DNA of 64,000 bases, taken from the NCBI GenBank assembly GCA_015056495.1, contig SVGC01000002.1, forward strand, positions 98,075-162,074, in the 5' to 3' direction. The position numbers and the translations under genes were made by a program. Positions 1 through 8,682 of this stretch are shown piece by piece. The DNA comes from Butyrivibrio sp. GTDB lineage: Bacteria > Bacillota > Clostridia > Lachnospirales > Lachnospiraceae. The first letter of the stretch is position 1; the number at the start of each line of letters is the position of its first letter. Under the pieces are notes generated by a model. The model made no database searches. It saw nothing but the letters and a program-made list of their open reading frames with translations, and was not told the DNA's origin.

Positions 1-497
1 ATGATGAAGAATATACAATAGACCTTGGAGAGCTTAAGCCAACTGTTTCATATCCTCACTTACCGGAAAACACTCATACATTTGATGAGATAGATGATAT
101 CAAGATCGATCAGGTAGTAATTGGTTCATGTACTAATGGCCGAATTGATGATCTTAGGATTGCTGCAGAAGTTATCTGCGGAAGACATGTAGCTGAAGGA
201 ATGAGATGTATTGTAATTCCTGCTACTCAGAAGATATATCTTCAGGCTATGGAAGAAGGCCTTATTAAAGAATTTATTGAAGCAGGTGCTGTTGTATCAA
301 CTCCTACATGCGGACCTTGTCTTGGTGGCTATATGGGAATTCTTGCTTCCGGTGAAAAGTGCGTATCTACTACAAATAGAAACTTTGTAGGACGTATGGG
401 AGCAATCGATTCTGAAATATATCTTGCTTCACCGGCAGTTGCAGCTGCAAGTGCTGTTACAGGTAAGATTTCACAACCATCTGAACTTGGGTTATAA
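1..497 (+). CDS. leuC: 3-isopropylmalate dehydratase large subunit, C-terminal part (cut by window edge)
   Basis: Leucine biosynthesis: with LeuD it isomerises 2-isopropylmalate to 3-isopropylmalate in the cytoplasm using a [4Fe-4S] cluster. Only the last 164 codons are visible, read in the frame starting at base 3. Two family hallmarks are present: GSCTNGR (its Cys codon at 129-131) and the CGPCLGG motif (Cys codons at 309 and 318), which together hold the three cluster cysteines of the aconitase family. leuD follows after 19 bases, so the two subunits are co-transcribed. The start and the N-terminal domains lie outside the window. The identification is firm from motifs plus the leuD neighbour. 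Confidence 0.96.
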   Translation, partial: DEEYTIDLGELKPTVSYPHLPENTHTFDEIDDIKIDQVVIGSCTNGRIDDLRIAAEVICGRHVAEGMRCIVIPATQKIYLQAMEEGLIKEFIEAGAVVSTPTCGPCLGGYMGILASGEKCVSTTNRNFVGRMGAIDSEIYLASPAVAAASAVTGKISQPSELGL

Positions 498-516
498 TAA
501 GGAGGATACTTGAACA

Positions 517-1008
517 ATGAAAGAAGCAAAAGGCACTGTTTTTAAATATGGAGATAACGTTGATACAGATGTTATCATCCCTGCAAGATACCTCAATACT
601 ACAGACCATGCAGAACTTGCTGCACATTGTATGGAGGATATAGATAAAGAATTTGTTAAAAATGTAAAAAAGGGAGATATTATTGTAGCCAATAAGAATT
701 TTGGCTGTGGATCTTCCAGAGAGCATGCGCCTATAGCTATTAAGGCTGCCGGTGTTAGCTGTGTTATAGCTGAAACCTTTGCTCGTATCTTTTACAGAAA
801 TAGTATCAATATCGGACTTCCGATCGTTGAATGTCCTGAAGCAGCTGCTGCGATCAATGCAGGAGATACTGTCAGCATTAATTTTGATACTGGCGTTATT
901 ACAGATGAGACAACAGGAGAGAAGTTCCAGGGACAGGCATTCCCGCCATTCATGCAGAAGATAATTGATTCTGAAGGACTTATCAATTATATTAATTCTG
1001 CAGGCTAA
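517..1008 (+). CDS. leuD: 3-isopropylmalate dehydratase small subunit
   Basis: Small (swivel-domain) subunit that completes the LeuCD active site. 163 residues, the usual length of the short, archaeal/clostridial-type LeuD. The opening [16 protein letters not shown] (residues 11-26) and [12 protein letters not shown] (61-72) are the classic conserved substrate-recognition segments. An AAGGAGG-type ribosome-binding site lies just before the ATG. It directly follows leuC, and no leuB or leuA is seen in the window, so those genes must lie upstream or elsewhere. No unusual features. Confidence 0.97.
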   Translation: MKEAKGTVFKYGDNVDTDVIIPARYLNTTDHAELAAHCMEDIDKEFVKNVKKGDIIVANKNFGCGSSREHAPIAIKAAGVSCVIAETFARIFYRNSINIGLPIVECPEAAAAINAGDTVSINFDTGVITDETTGEKFQGQAFPPFMQKIIDSEGLINYINSAG

Positions 1009-1043
1009 TTGCCAAATATAATATTGATAAGGAAATAATTACA

Positions 1044-2030
1044 ATGAGAGAAAAAAGACTATTTTGCGTCGTACCATGCTACAACGAGGAGGAAGTTCTA
1101 CCAGAAACTTCTTCAAGGTTGAAGAGAAAGGTAAATGAACTGATCCAGCAGGGATTGGTTTCACAAGACAGCAGAATAGTCTTTGTTAATGATGGATCAA
1201 AGGATGCTACCTGGTCCATAATATCCAGACTTCATGAAGAGGATGAGATTTTTCAGGGAATAAACTTAAGTCGTAACAGAGGTCATCAGAATGCTCTTCT
1301 GGCAGGCCTTATGACTGTTAAGAGCATCTGTGATATGGCAATTTCACTTGATGCAGACCTTCAGGATGATATTGATGCCATAGATGAGATGGTAAAAAAA
1401 TATCATGAAGGTATCGATGTTGTTTATGGTGTCAGATCTAGCAGACAGACTGATACATTCTTCAAAAAAGCTACAGCTGAAGGCTTTTATAAACTGATGA
1501 ATGCCATGGGTGCCAATACAGTCTATAATCATGCAGATTACAGACTTATGAGCAAGAGAGCACTTGAAGGTCTTGCACAGTTTGGGGAAGTCAATCTGTT
1601 TCTTAGAGGAATCGTTCCTATGATCGGATATCCTACTGATGTAGTTTATTACGAAAGAGCTGAGCGTTTTGCCGGTGAAAGTAAATATCCTCTTAAGAAG
1701 ATGCTTGCTTTTGCTACAGAAGGTATCACATCACTTAGTACTCAGCCAATCAAGATGATAACAGGGCTTGGATTTTTTATATTCTTTGTCAGCATAGCTG
1801 TTCTGATCTATTGTCTTGTCAGATATTTTAATGATCAGACCATTCCCGGATGGACAACTACAGTCCTTTCTGTATGGGCAATTGGCGGTCTTATCATGAT
1901 TTCATTAGGAATCATAGGTGAATATATTGGTAAGATCTATCTGGAGACTAAATCAAGACCTAGATATATCATAGAGTCATATCTTAAGGATGATAAAGAT
2001 AATGTTGATCTTGTAGATCACATTAACTAA
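1044..2030 (+). CDS. GtrB/DPM1-like family 2 glycosyltransferase, membrane anchored
   Basis: Predicted to move a sugar from a nucleotide donor to undecaprenyl phosphate at the inner face of the membrane (GtrB/ArnC/DPM1 group). 328 residues: a GT-A domain with VNDGS (48-52) and the metal-binding DADLQDD (103-109), then two membrane helices near 239-262 and 271-295. That architecture is typical of polyprenyl-phosphate glycosyltransferases. No flippase (GtrA) or acceptor glycosyltransferase is adjacent, so the final glycan cannot be named. It sits 35 bases after leuD and 27 before the mrp gene, probably one transcript with no obvious functional link. Confidence 0.85.
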   Translation: MREKRLFCVVPCYNEEEVLPETSSRLKRKVNELIQQGLVSQDSRIVFVNDGSKDATWSIISRLHEEDEIFQGINLSRNRGHQNALLAGLMTVKSICDMAISLDADLQDDIDAIDEMVKKYHEGIDVVYGVRSSRQTDTFFKKATAEGFYKLMNAMGANTVYNHADYRLMSKRALEGLAQFGEVNLFLRGIVPMIGYPTDVVYYERAERFAGESKYPLKKMLAFATEGITSLSTQPIKMITGLGFFIFFVSIAVLIYCLVRYFNDQTIPGWTTTVLSVWAIGGLIMISLGIIGEYIGKIYLETKSRPRYIIESYLKDDKDNVDLVDHIN

Positions 2031-2057
2031 ATAAACAGCAAGGAGATTTTAATAATC

Positions 2058-2834
2058 ATGGCATTGGAAGGTTTTGAAGTTGAACTTCCTGAATTTTCAA
2101 AGGTAAAAAAAGTTATTGGAGTAGTCAGTGGTAAAGGTGGTGTTGGAAAGAGCCTTGTAACAGGCCTTTCTGCATGCGGTATTCAGAAAAAAGGATTTAA
2201 TACAGCAATTCTTGATGCTGATATCACAGGACCATCTATACCAAAGATGTTCGGAATCGGTAAACATAAGGAAGCTGATCAGGACGGTATATTACCGGCA
2301 GTTACATCTAAGGGAACCAAGATCATGTCCCTGAACATGCTTATTGATAATGAAACAGATCCGGTTATATGGAGAGGACCAGTTATCGCTGGTACTGTAA
2401 AGCAGTTCTGGAGTGAAGTTAAATGGGGCGATGTGGACTATATGTTTGTAGATATGCCACCAGGAACAGGTGATGTACCTCTTACTGTTTTCCAGTCGCT
2501 GCCTCTTGATGGGATCATAATTGTTGCAACTCCGCAGGAGCTTGTTTCTATGATCGTTGAAAAGGCTATAAATATGGCTCAGAGAATGAATGTGCCTATT
2601 ATTGGTATCGTTGAAAATATGAGCTATATGGAATGCCCACATTGTGGTGAGCCTATTTATATGTTTGGCAATAGCCATATTGAAAGTTATGCAGCCTCAA
2701 AAGGAATTGACCTTCTTGGCCGTATTCCTCTCAATCCTGATCTGGCAGCTAAGTGTGATGCAGGTAAGATAGAGGAATTTGATAATGATTATCTGGATAG
2801 TCTTATTTACAAATTGGAAGGCTTGATGGATTGA
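2058..2834 (+). CDS. Mrp/NBP35-family P-loop ATPase (Fe-S cluster carrier)
   Basis: Cytoplasmic ATPase of the Mrp/ApbC/NBP35 family, thought to carry and deliver Fe-S clusters to apo-enzymes such as the aconitase-type enzyme encoded just upstream (link inferred). 258 residues. The deviant P-loop GKGGVGKS is at 25-32, MPPGTGDVPLT near 133-143, and the cluster-binding CPHC at 193-196. It lacks the N-terminal MIP18/DUF59 domain of longer Mrp proteins, so it is the short form. RBS AAGGAG precedes the ATG. Confidence 0.9.
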   Translation: MALEGFEVELPEFSKVKKVIGVVSGKGGVGKSLVTGLSACGIQKKGFNTAILDADITGPSIPKMFGIGKHKEADQDGILPAVTSKGTKIMSLNMLIDNETDPVIWRGPVIAGTVKQFWSEVKWGDVDYMFVDMPPGTGDVPLTVFQSLPLDGIIIVATPQELVSMIVEKAINMAQRMNVPIIGIVENMSYMECPHCGEPIYMFGNSHIESYAASKGIDLLGRIPLNPDLAAKCDAGKIEEFDNDYLDSLIYKLEGLMD

Positions 2835-2868
2835 TCATTAAAATCAGTTTTGATGCTTGGAGGCTCTT

Positions 2869-4227
2869 ATGAAATATAAGCTTGGGAAAAAAGAAATCAG
2901 TGGGATACTTGGTATTTTTGTTCTTGTTATAGCATCTATGCTGGCATACTATGTGATTTTTAAAGGTGGCAACATTATTGCCGCCCTTAAAAGTCTGCTT
3001 GGCAGTCTTAAGAGTATTTTGTGGGGAATATTGATCGCGTATATCATGCTTCCTGTTCTTAATGGAATCGAGAAAAAGATCCTGATCCCATTAACCTTAA
3101 AAGCTGGTAAGACTTTAGATGGAGAAGAGGGCATTAAACGCAAAAAGAAGATACGTAATTTCTCAATTCTTTTAACAATGATAGTTCTGTTACTGATCAT
3201 ATATGGTCTTATCCGTATCATTGTACCTCAATTGATCAAGAGTATATCTGAGATCATCAATAATTTTCCTGGATATATGCAAAATATCAATAATCTTGTA
3301 AATGAGTACCTTGTAAACAATCCTCAAATGTCATCAACCATCATCAGTGTTTTAGATACTGTACAGACTTATGTAAACGGATTTGTAAACAATTCACTTA
3401 TCCCTAATATTTCAGTTATCATGAGATATGTTTCTAAAAGCGCTATGATGATCGTTCAAGCTTTCTTTAATATCATTGTAGGTATTATTGTGGCTATTTA
3501 TATTATGGGATCAAAAGAGGTCTTTGCAGGTCAGGGCAAAAAAATCGTTTATGCATTTATGGAAGAGCGTTTTGCCAATGAGATAGTTGGTGGCTTTAGA
3601 TTTATTCACAGAACCTTTACCAATTTCTTTGTTGGCAAGATCATTGATTCTGTGATCATCGGATTTATCTGTTATTTTGGATGCCTGATACTTGAGATAC
3701 CTTTCCCTGTGCTGGTATCAGTTATTGTTGGTATTACCAATGTTATTCCATTCTTTGGACCTTATATAGGTGCTATCTTTGGCGCAGTGCTTTTAATATT
3801 TATCAATCCTGTAAAGGCATTGGTTTTCCTTATTTTTGTCATTCTGCTTCAGCAGTTTGATGGAAATATTCTTGGACCAAAGATCCTTGGAAGCTCAACT
3901 GGCTTGTCCAGCTTCTGGGTAATTTTTTCTATTATGTTCTTTGGAAGTTTTTTCGGGCCAATAGGCTGGCTTATTGGAGTTCCTATTTTTGCCTGCATTT
4001 ATGCCCTTGTTGCCAGAACAACTGATCATTTCCTGAATGCAAAGCAAATTAATGGTTCCACTGAGGAATATATCAATATCGCATATATTGAAAATGGTGA
4101 AAAGAAACTTCTTTCAGATCCTGAAAATAAGAAATTCAATACCGGTGAAATGGGATCATCCATCAAAAAGGCACTGAATGTAAAGCAGAAAAAAGTCCAG
4201 AAAGAGGATGAACAGGCTAAAAAATAA
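2869..4227 (+). CDS. AI-2E family transporter (multi-pass membrane protein)
   Basis: Polytopic membrane protein of the AI-2E/PerM family; members have been linked to autoinducer-2 export or Na+/H+ antiport, so the substrate is unknown. 452 residues with a helix near the N-terminus (about 11-33), further hydrophobic blocks, and the conserved central/C-terminal run around TNVIPFFGPYIGA and the QQFDGNILGPKILG segment, which is diagnostic for the family. A hydrophilic Lys/Glu-rich tail ends the protein. The start is placed at ATG 2869, because TGGAGG lies 5 bases before it; a TTG 12 bases upstream overlaps that RBS. Confidence 0.88.
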   Translation: MKYKLGKKEISGILGIFVLVIASMLAYYVIFKGGNIIAALKSLLGSLKSILWGILIAYIMLPVLNGIEKKILIPLTLKAGKTLDGEEGIKRKKKIRNFSILLTMIVLLLIIYGLIRIIVPQLIKSISEIINNFPGYMQNINNLVNEYLVNNPQMSSTIISVLDTVQTYVNGFVNNSLIPNISVIMRYVSKSAMMIVQAFFNIIVGIIVAIYIMGSKEVFAGQGKKIVYAFMEERFANEIVGGFRFIHRTFTNFFVGKIIDSVIIGFICYFGCLILEIPFPVLVSVIVGITNVIPFFGPYIGAIFGAVLLIFINPVKALVFLIFVILLQQFDGNILGPKILGSSTGLSSFWVIFSIMFFGSFFGPIGWLIGVPIFACIYALVARTTDHFLNAKQINGSTEEYINIAYIENGEKKLLSDPENKKFNTGEMGSSIKKALNVKQKKVQKEDEQAKK

Positions 4228-4292
4228 GCCTAATCTATTATTTTCACTGATTTTTGCTTAAAAAACTTAATAGGTATTGGAGAATATTATTC

Positions 4293-4320
4293 TTGACACC
4301 AATATTTTTAGTTTTATAAT
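4293..4320 (+). promoter_or_regulatory. Sigma-A promoter of ilvE
   Basis: Perfect consensus TTGACA (4293-4298), 16-base spacer, TATAAT (4315-4320). It lies about 80 bases before the ilvE start and gives this gene its own transcript. Confidence 0.8.
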
Positions 4321-4332
4321 ATATTTTAATTA

Positions 4333-4362
4333 ACGCTTTATAGCATTAAACTTTTAAAGCGT
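4333..4362 (+). promoter_or_regulatory. Inverted repeat in the ilvE leader (possible operator or leader hairpin)
   Basis: ACGCTTTA at 4333-4340 is repeated inverted as TAAAGCGT at 4355-4362 with a 14-base gap. The left arm begins only 13 bases after the -10 box, so it covers the expected transcription start. It does not resemble a CodY box or a T-box. It could bind a repressor or fold in the 5' leader. Confidence 0.4.
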
Positions 4363-4398
4363 CATAATATTTATATAATTTGAAAGGGAGTAACTTGT

Positions 4399-5430
4399 AT
4401 GGGTAAGAAAGAACTTGACTGGTCCAATATTGGATTTAGTTACATTAAGACAGACTACAGATATGTTTCTAATTATAAGGATGGCAAATGGGATGATGGT
4501 GCTATCGTTGAGGATTCCACCATTGTTATGAGCGAGGATGCAGGAGTTCTTCATTACGCCCAGGAATGTTTTGAAGGTTTAAAAGCTTATACAACAGAGG
4601 ATGGCAAGATCGTTACATTCAGACCAGATTTAAACGCTAAGCGTATGCTTGATAGTGCTGCAAGACTTGAAATGCCACAGTTCCCTGAAGACAGATTCAT
4701 TGATGCTGTTGAACAGGTTGTAAAGGCTAATAAAGACTGGGTTCCTCCTTTTGGAAGTGGTGCTACACTTTACATCAGACCAGTTATGTTTGCAACTGGT
4801 AATGTTATCGGTGTTAAGCCTGCTGATGAATATCAGTTCAGAATCTTTGTAACACCAGTTGGACCATACTTCAAAGGTGGTGCAAAACCTATCGTTGTTA
4901 AGATTTCTGATTTTGATAGAGCAGCACCTCATGGAACAGGTAATATTAAGGCTGGTCTTAACTACGCCATGAGTCTTCATGCTATCGTAACTGCTCATGA
5001 AGAAGGATTTGCAGAAAATGTATATCTTGATGCAGCTACAAGAACATATATTGAAGAGACAGGTGGAGCAAACATCATATTTGTTGATGAAAATGGTACA
5101 TTAGTTGTTCCTAAGTCACATTCAGATTCAATCCTTCCATCTATCACACGCCGCTCAATCGTTTATGTGGCTGAGAATATTCTTGGAATGAATGTTGAAG
5201 AGAGATATGTTAAGCTTGAAGAAGTTCCTTCATTTACTGAAATGGGTCTTTGCGGAACAGCTGCTGTTATCAGTCCTGTTGGAAAGATCAATGACCATGG
5301 CAAGGAAATCTGCTTTAAGTCTGGAATGGATGAAATGGGACCTACAATCAAGAAGCTTTATGATACTCTTACTGGTATCCAGATGGGTAAGATCGAAGCT
5401 CCTCAGGGTTGGATCCATGAAATAAAATAA
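4399..5430 (+). CDS. ilvE: Branched-chain amino acid aminotransferase
   Basis: PLP enzyme that makes the last step of Leu, Ile and Val synthesis (or the first step of their breakdown), exchanging the amino group with glutamate. 343 residues, class IV aminotransferase fold. The PLP lysine is K184 in GTGNIKAGLNYA; YIRPVMFATG (125-134) and EETGGANIIFV (about 215-225) are family motifs of the long, eukaryote/Firmicutes type. GAAAGGGAG provides the RBS. It has its own promoter and a strong terminator, and is the second branched-chain gene after leuCD in this region. Confidence 0.95.
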   Translation: MGKKELDWSNIGFSYIKTDYRYVSNYKDGKWDDGAIVEDSTIVMSEDAGVLHYAQECFEGLKAYTTEDGKIVTFRPDLNAKRMLDSAARLEMPQFPEDRFIDAVEQVVKANKDWVPPFGSGATLYIRPVMFATGNVIGVKPADEYQFRIFVTPVGPYFKGGAKPIVVKISDFDRAAPHGTGNIKAGLNYAMSLHAIVTAHEEGFAENVYLDAATRTYIEETGGANIIFVDENGTLVVPKSHSDSILPSITRRSIVYVAENILGMNVEERYVKLEEVPSFTEMGLCGTAAVISPVGKINDHGKEICFKSGMDEMGPTIKKLYDTLTGIQMGKIEAPQGWIHEIK

Positions 5431-5446
5431 TAATAAATGTTTATCT

Positions 5447-5482
5447 GCCCGCAATTCTAATTTTAAATTGCGGGCATTTTTT
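5447..5482 (+). terminator. Intrinsic terminator after ilvE
   Basis: Perfect 10-bp stem GCCCGCAATT (5447-5456) with AATTGCGGGC (5466-5475), 9-base loop, followed by ATTTTTTAG. Confidence 0.92.
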
Positions 5483-5499
5483 AGTTGCAAAATACCTGC

Positions 5500-5527
5500 G
5501 AGCGAATGTCACAAGGGACATTCGCTC
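5500..5527. repeat. Palindromic repeat, copy 1
   Basis: GAGCGAATGTC (5500-5510), 6-base loop, GACATTCGCTC (5517-5527), followed by TTATTAAT. The core GAATGTC-RCAAGS-GACATTC plus the trailing TTATT recurs at 25497-25520, which suggests a dispersed REP-like family. It lies beyond the ilvE terminator and has no T-tract of its own. Confidence 0.6.
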
Positions 5528-5597
5528 TTATTAATGTTATAATTTTCTTTAGTTTTCTGGATTTGAAGAAAAAAGTTTATTTTTAGAAAAAGGGACT

Positions 5598-5963
5598 ATG
5601 TTTAACAAAAATGATTTTAAATTATTAATGGGATTTGTGCTGGTGGCAGTTGCATTATTTATTGTTGTCAAGGTCACCCAGACATCTGGAAGTTATGCCA
5701 AAGTTCTTGTTAATGGTCAGGAGTATGGTACCTATAGTCTTGATAAGGATACTGAGGTACTGATCGAATCGGATCTTGGAAAAAATTATATGATCATCAA
5801 GGACGGCAAATGCTATCTTGAAGATGCTGATTGTCCCGATAAGCTCTGTGTATTACAGGGTGCAATTGATAAGGACGGTCAAAGCATTATTTGCCTTCCT
5901 CATCTTGTTGTTATCACAATTTATAGCGATGAAAAGAGCGAATACGATAGTATTGCTCAATAA
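5598..5963 (+). CDS. NusG domain II-containing protein (membrane anchored)
   Basis: 121 residues: one N-terminal membrane helix (about 9-27) and an extracytoplasmic NusG_II domain. Cysteines C72, C79, C84 and C99 sit in the family pattern (CPDKLC and IICLP), perhaps forming disulfides or binding a ligand. The function is not established for the family. It is typically paired with the Gx transporter gene, which follows here after 20 bases. Despite the name, it is not the transcription factor NusG. RBS is AAAAAGGGAC before the ATG. Confidence 0.82.
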   Translation: MFNKNDFKLLMGFVLVAVALFIVVKVTQTSGSYAKVLVNGQEYGTYSLDKDTEVLIESDLGKNYMIIKDGKCYLEDADCPDKLCVLQGAIDKDGQSIICLPHLVVITIYSDEKSEYDSIAQ

Positions 5964-5983
5964 ATCAGAAACGAGAAAAAGCT

Positions 5984-6469
5984 TTGAAGAATAATTATAT
6001 TTCTAAAATGGGACTTCTGATAGGAGTCGCTCTTATATTATCTTATATTGAATCTTTATTTCCTTTTTTCTATGGAATTCCAGGGATCAAGCTGGGTCTG
6101 CCTAATATGGCTATAGTTCTTGCTATGTATATACTGAGCAGTAGAGATGCACTGATCATCAATTGTTTAAGGATCATTTTATCAGGATTTATGTTTGGAA
6201 ACCTTGCGGGGATAATGTTTAGCATATCTGGAGCTGCCATTAGTTTTATATTCATGTATATCCTTAAGAAAACTGATAAGTTCTCTATAAAAGGTGTCAG
6301 CATAACCGGCGGCGTTATGCATAACGTGGCGCAGATAATCATTGCTGCATTTGTTGTAAAGACTTCCGGAATTGTTTATTATATGCCATTTTTAATTTTG
6401 GCAGGTGTATTTACAGGATTACTAAATGGAATTATAGCTCAGGAAGTTAAAAAACATATAGAACAATGA
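5984..6469 (+). CDS. Gx transporter family protein (heptaprenyl diphosphate synthase component I-like)
   Basis: 161-residue, almost wholly hydrophobic protein with about five membrane helices. The conserved GIPGIKLGLPNMAIVLAMY segment (about 27-45) and the later LSGFMFGN motif mark the Gx/Hpre_diP_synt_I family, whose transport substrate is unknown. The likely start is TTG at 5984; the first in-frame ATG is eight codons later and has no better RBS. It forms a two-gene unit with the NusG-II protein upstream, a common pairing in Clostridia. Confidence 0.8.
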   Translation: MKNNYISKMGLLIGVALILSYIESLFPFFYGIPGIKLGLPNMAIVLAMYILSSRDALIINCLRIILSGFMFGNLAGIMFSISGAAISFIFMYILKKTDKFSIKGVSITGGVMHNVAQIIIAAFVVKTSGIVYYMPFLILAGVFTGLLNGIIAQEVKKHIEQ

Positions 6470-6523
6470 TCTATGGTATAATACTTTTTGGAAAAAGTTT
6501 TGATAAAAGTAAAAAGGGGAACT

Positions 6524-7144
6524 ATGATTGCATATTTAAATGGAACAGTTGAGCTTATTGAAGCTGATAATGTTGTGATAGATGTAAATGGAGTTGGATA
6601 TAATGTAATGATTTCCGGCTCCACTGCAGATAAGATGCCTGGAATAGGCTCAAATGTCAAGATTTATACATATACCTGCGTTAGAGAAGACGCTTTCAAT
6701 TTATTTGGATTTTTAACAAGAGATGAACTGAGCTTTTTTAAGCTTCTTATTTCTGTAAGTGGAATAGGTCCTAAAGGCGGCTTGTCCATATTATCTGTTA
6801 TGTCTCCGGATGATCTGCGTTTTGCAATCCTTGCCGGTGATTCCAAAGCTTTGGCTAAAGCTCCCGGTGTTGGTAAAAAAACAGCTGAGAGACTTGTTCT
6901 TGAGCTTCATGACAAGATCTCAAGTGATGACCTCATAAGTCTTGGAGGCGGAGAGATATCTGCCTCTGATAATCTTTCAGATACTTCGTCAAGTGCCAGA
7001 GATGAAGCTGTTGCAGCTCTTGCAGCTCTTGGTTATTCATCAGGCGATGCACTCAAGGCAGTAAGAAAAGTCATATCATCAGATCCTAAGGTCTCAGATG
7101 ATACTGAAACTATTTTGAAACTTGCTTTAAAGGAGCTTTTCTAA
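6524..7144 (+). CDS. ruvA: Holliday junction branch migration protein RuvA
   Basis: Binds four-way DNA junctions and loads the RuvB motor during recombinational repair. 206 residues: OB-fold domain I ([10 protein letters not shown] onward, 1-62), helix-hairpin-helix region ([15 protein letters not shown] and [17 protein letters not shown]), and domain III that contacts RuvB (about 158-206). The ATG at 6524 is chosen because AAAAGGGGA lies just before it; the open frame extends upstream without an RBS. ruvB follows after one base. Confidence 0.96.
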   Translation: MIAYLNGTVELIEADNVVIDVNGVGYNVMISGSTADKMPGIGSNVKIYTYTCVREDAFNLFGFLTRDELSFFKLLISVSGIGPKGGLSILSVMSPDDLRFAILAGDSKALAKAPGVGKKTAERLVLELHDKISSDDLISLGGGEISASDNLSDTSSSARDEAVAALAALGYSSGDALKAVRKVISSDPKVSDDTETILKLALKELF

Positions 7145-7145
7145 T

Positions 7146-8174
7146 ATGGAAAATCGTACAATTAAGACTTCCAGAAGTCTTGATGCCAATTTTAGCCCGG
7201 AAGACATAAAGATTGAAGGATCTCTTAGACCAAAACACCTTTCAGAATACATTGGACAGGAAAAAATCAAGGATAGCCTTAAGATATACATTCAGGCAGC
7301 AAAGCAAAGAAATGAAAGTCTCGATCATTTGCTATTCTATGGACCTCCGGGACTTGGTAAAACAACTCTTGCAGGTATCATCGCCAATGAAATGGGAGTA
7401 AATATCAAGATCACAAGTGGTCCTGCTATTGAAAAGCCCGGAGAAATGGCTGCCATACTGAATAATCTTCAGGAAGGCGACGTGTTGTTCATTGATGAAA
7501 TACATAGACTCAACAGACAGGTAGAAGAAGTGCTGTATCCTGCCATGGAAGATTTTGCCATTGATATCATGATAGGTAAAGGACCAACAGCCAGATCTAT
7601 AAGATTGGATCTTCCACATTTTACTCTTGTTGGAGCCACTACAAGAGCCGGAATGCTTTCAGCACCTCTCCGCGACCGTTTTGGAATGATACATCATCTT
7701 GAATTCTATGAGGTTAATGAACTCTGCAATATTATCATCCAGTCAGCCCGTGTATTGGGCGTTGAAGTTGATAAGGCCGGTGCTATTGAAATGGCAAGAA
7801 GAAGCCGTGGAACCCCAAGACTTGCCAATAGGATCCTTAAGAGAGTCAGAGATTATGCTCAGGTAAGATATGACGGTAAGATCACGGAAGAAGTTGCTAT
7901 GACAGCCCTTGACCTGATGGATGTTGATAAGCTTGGCCTTGATAGAACTGACCGCAACCTTCTCTTAACTCTGATAGAGAAATTCGATGGAGGACCGACC
8001 GGTCTTGATACTCTTGCAGCTGCCATTGGCGAGGATGCAGGTACTATTGAGGATGTATATGAACCTTATCTGATCAAGAACGGATTGATCAACAGAACAC
8101 CCCGAGGACGCGTCATTACTGATGAAGCATATCATCATTTTGGTCTTGAAAACCCTAAGGGCGCCGATATATAA
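7146..8174 (+). CDS. ruvB: Holliday junction branch migration helicase RuvB
   Basis: AAA+ hexameric motor that drives branch migration with RuvA. 342 residues, the standard length. Walker [10 protein letters not shown] at 66-74, Walker B FIDEIH at 115-120, sensor segment [18 protein letters not shown] about 160-177, and a C-terminal winged helix ending in TPRGRVIT. It is translationally coupled to ruvA (one base between stop and start). No ruvC is expected in Firmicutes; the resolvase RecU is encoded separately at 34.3 kb. Confidence 0.98.
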   Translation: MENRTIKTSRSLDANFSPEDIKIEGSLRPKHLSEYIGQEKIKDSLKIYIQAAKQRNESLDHLLFYGPPGLGKTTLAGIIANEMGVNIKITSGPAIEKPGEMAAILNNLQEGDVLFIDEIHRLNRQVEEVLYPAMEDFAIDIMIGKGPTARSIRLDLPHFTLVGATTRAGMLSAPLRDRFGMIHHLEFYEVNELCNIIIQSARVLGVEVDKAGAIEMARRSRGTPRLANRILKRVRDYAQVRYDGKITEEVAMTALDLMDVDKLGLDRTDRNLLLTLIEKFDGGPTGLDTLAAAIGEDAGTIEDVYEPYLIKNGLINRTPRGRVITDEAYHHFGLENPKGADI

Positions 8175-8221
8175 TTACTATATGTTGTGAGGGAAGAATA
8201 AATTCATTGGGGAGTATTGTT

Positions 8222-8629
8222 ATGGCATCTAAAAATGATACAGAAGTTATCATAGGCGGTAAGGTCTTTACACTTAGCGGCTATGAAAGCGAAGAATATT
8301 TACAAAAGGTTGCATCTTACATAAATAATAAGATTGCAGAATACAACAAGCTTGAAGGCTTTAAGAGACAACCGATCGATACACAGAACGTTCTGTTACA
8401 GCTCAATATAGCTGATGATTACTTTAAGGCAAAAAAGCAGATAGAACTTCTTGAAGAACAGGTAAATGAAAAAGAAAAAGAACTCTATGATATCAAGCAT
8501 GAGCTGATTGCTTGTCAGATAAAGCTTGAAAATACAGAAAAAAATGTTAAAACTCTTCAGTCTAACTTAAATGATGATTCTAAAAAGATCATTCAGATGG
8601 AGACTGAATTAAAAAGCTTAAAAAAGTGA
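8222..8629 (+). CDS. zapA: Cell division protein ZapA
   Basis: Small FtsZ-associated protein that bundles FtsZ protofilaments at mid-cell. 135 residues: N-terminal beta-rich ZapA domain (NDTEVIIGGKVFTLSGYESEEYLQKVA) with the typical asymmetric start, then a long coiled coil rich in Glu/Lys (about 75-135). The ATG at 8222 has GGGGAG seven bases before it; the upstream TTG overlaps that RBS and is less likely. It sits after ruvB, as in other Firmicutes. Confidence 0.88.
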   Translation: MASKNDTEVIIGGKVFTLSGYESEEYLQKVASYINNKIAEYNKLEGFKRQPIDTQNVLLQLNIADDYFKAKKQIELLEEQVNEKEKELYDIKHELIACQIKLENTEKNVKTLQSNLNDDSKKIIQMETELKSLKK

Positions 8630-8634
8630 TTTTT

Positions 8635-8662
8635 AGGGCTGTCTTTATTGACAGCCCTATTT
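8635..8662 (+). terminator. Hairpin after zapA (weak terminator or attenuator)
   Basis: Perfect stem AGGGCTGTC (8635-8643) with GACAGCCCT (8650-8658) and a 6-base loop. Only a short T-run (ATTTCA) follows, so read-through into the U32 gene is likely. Confidence 0.6.
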
Positions 8663-8682
8663 CATAGGAATTAGGAGATTTA

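Noticed and set aside
2292..2678. 128-codon minus-strand frame within mrp
   Set aside because: Antisense shadow; no RBS, His/Asn-rich nonsense translation.
4321..4398. T-box or leader-peptide attenuator before ilvE
   Set aside because: No specifier stem, no T-box sequence, no terminator hairpin; only the short dyad reported.
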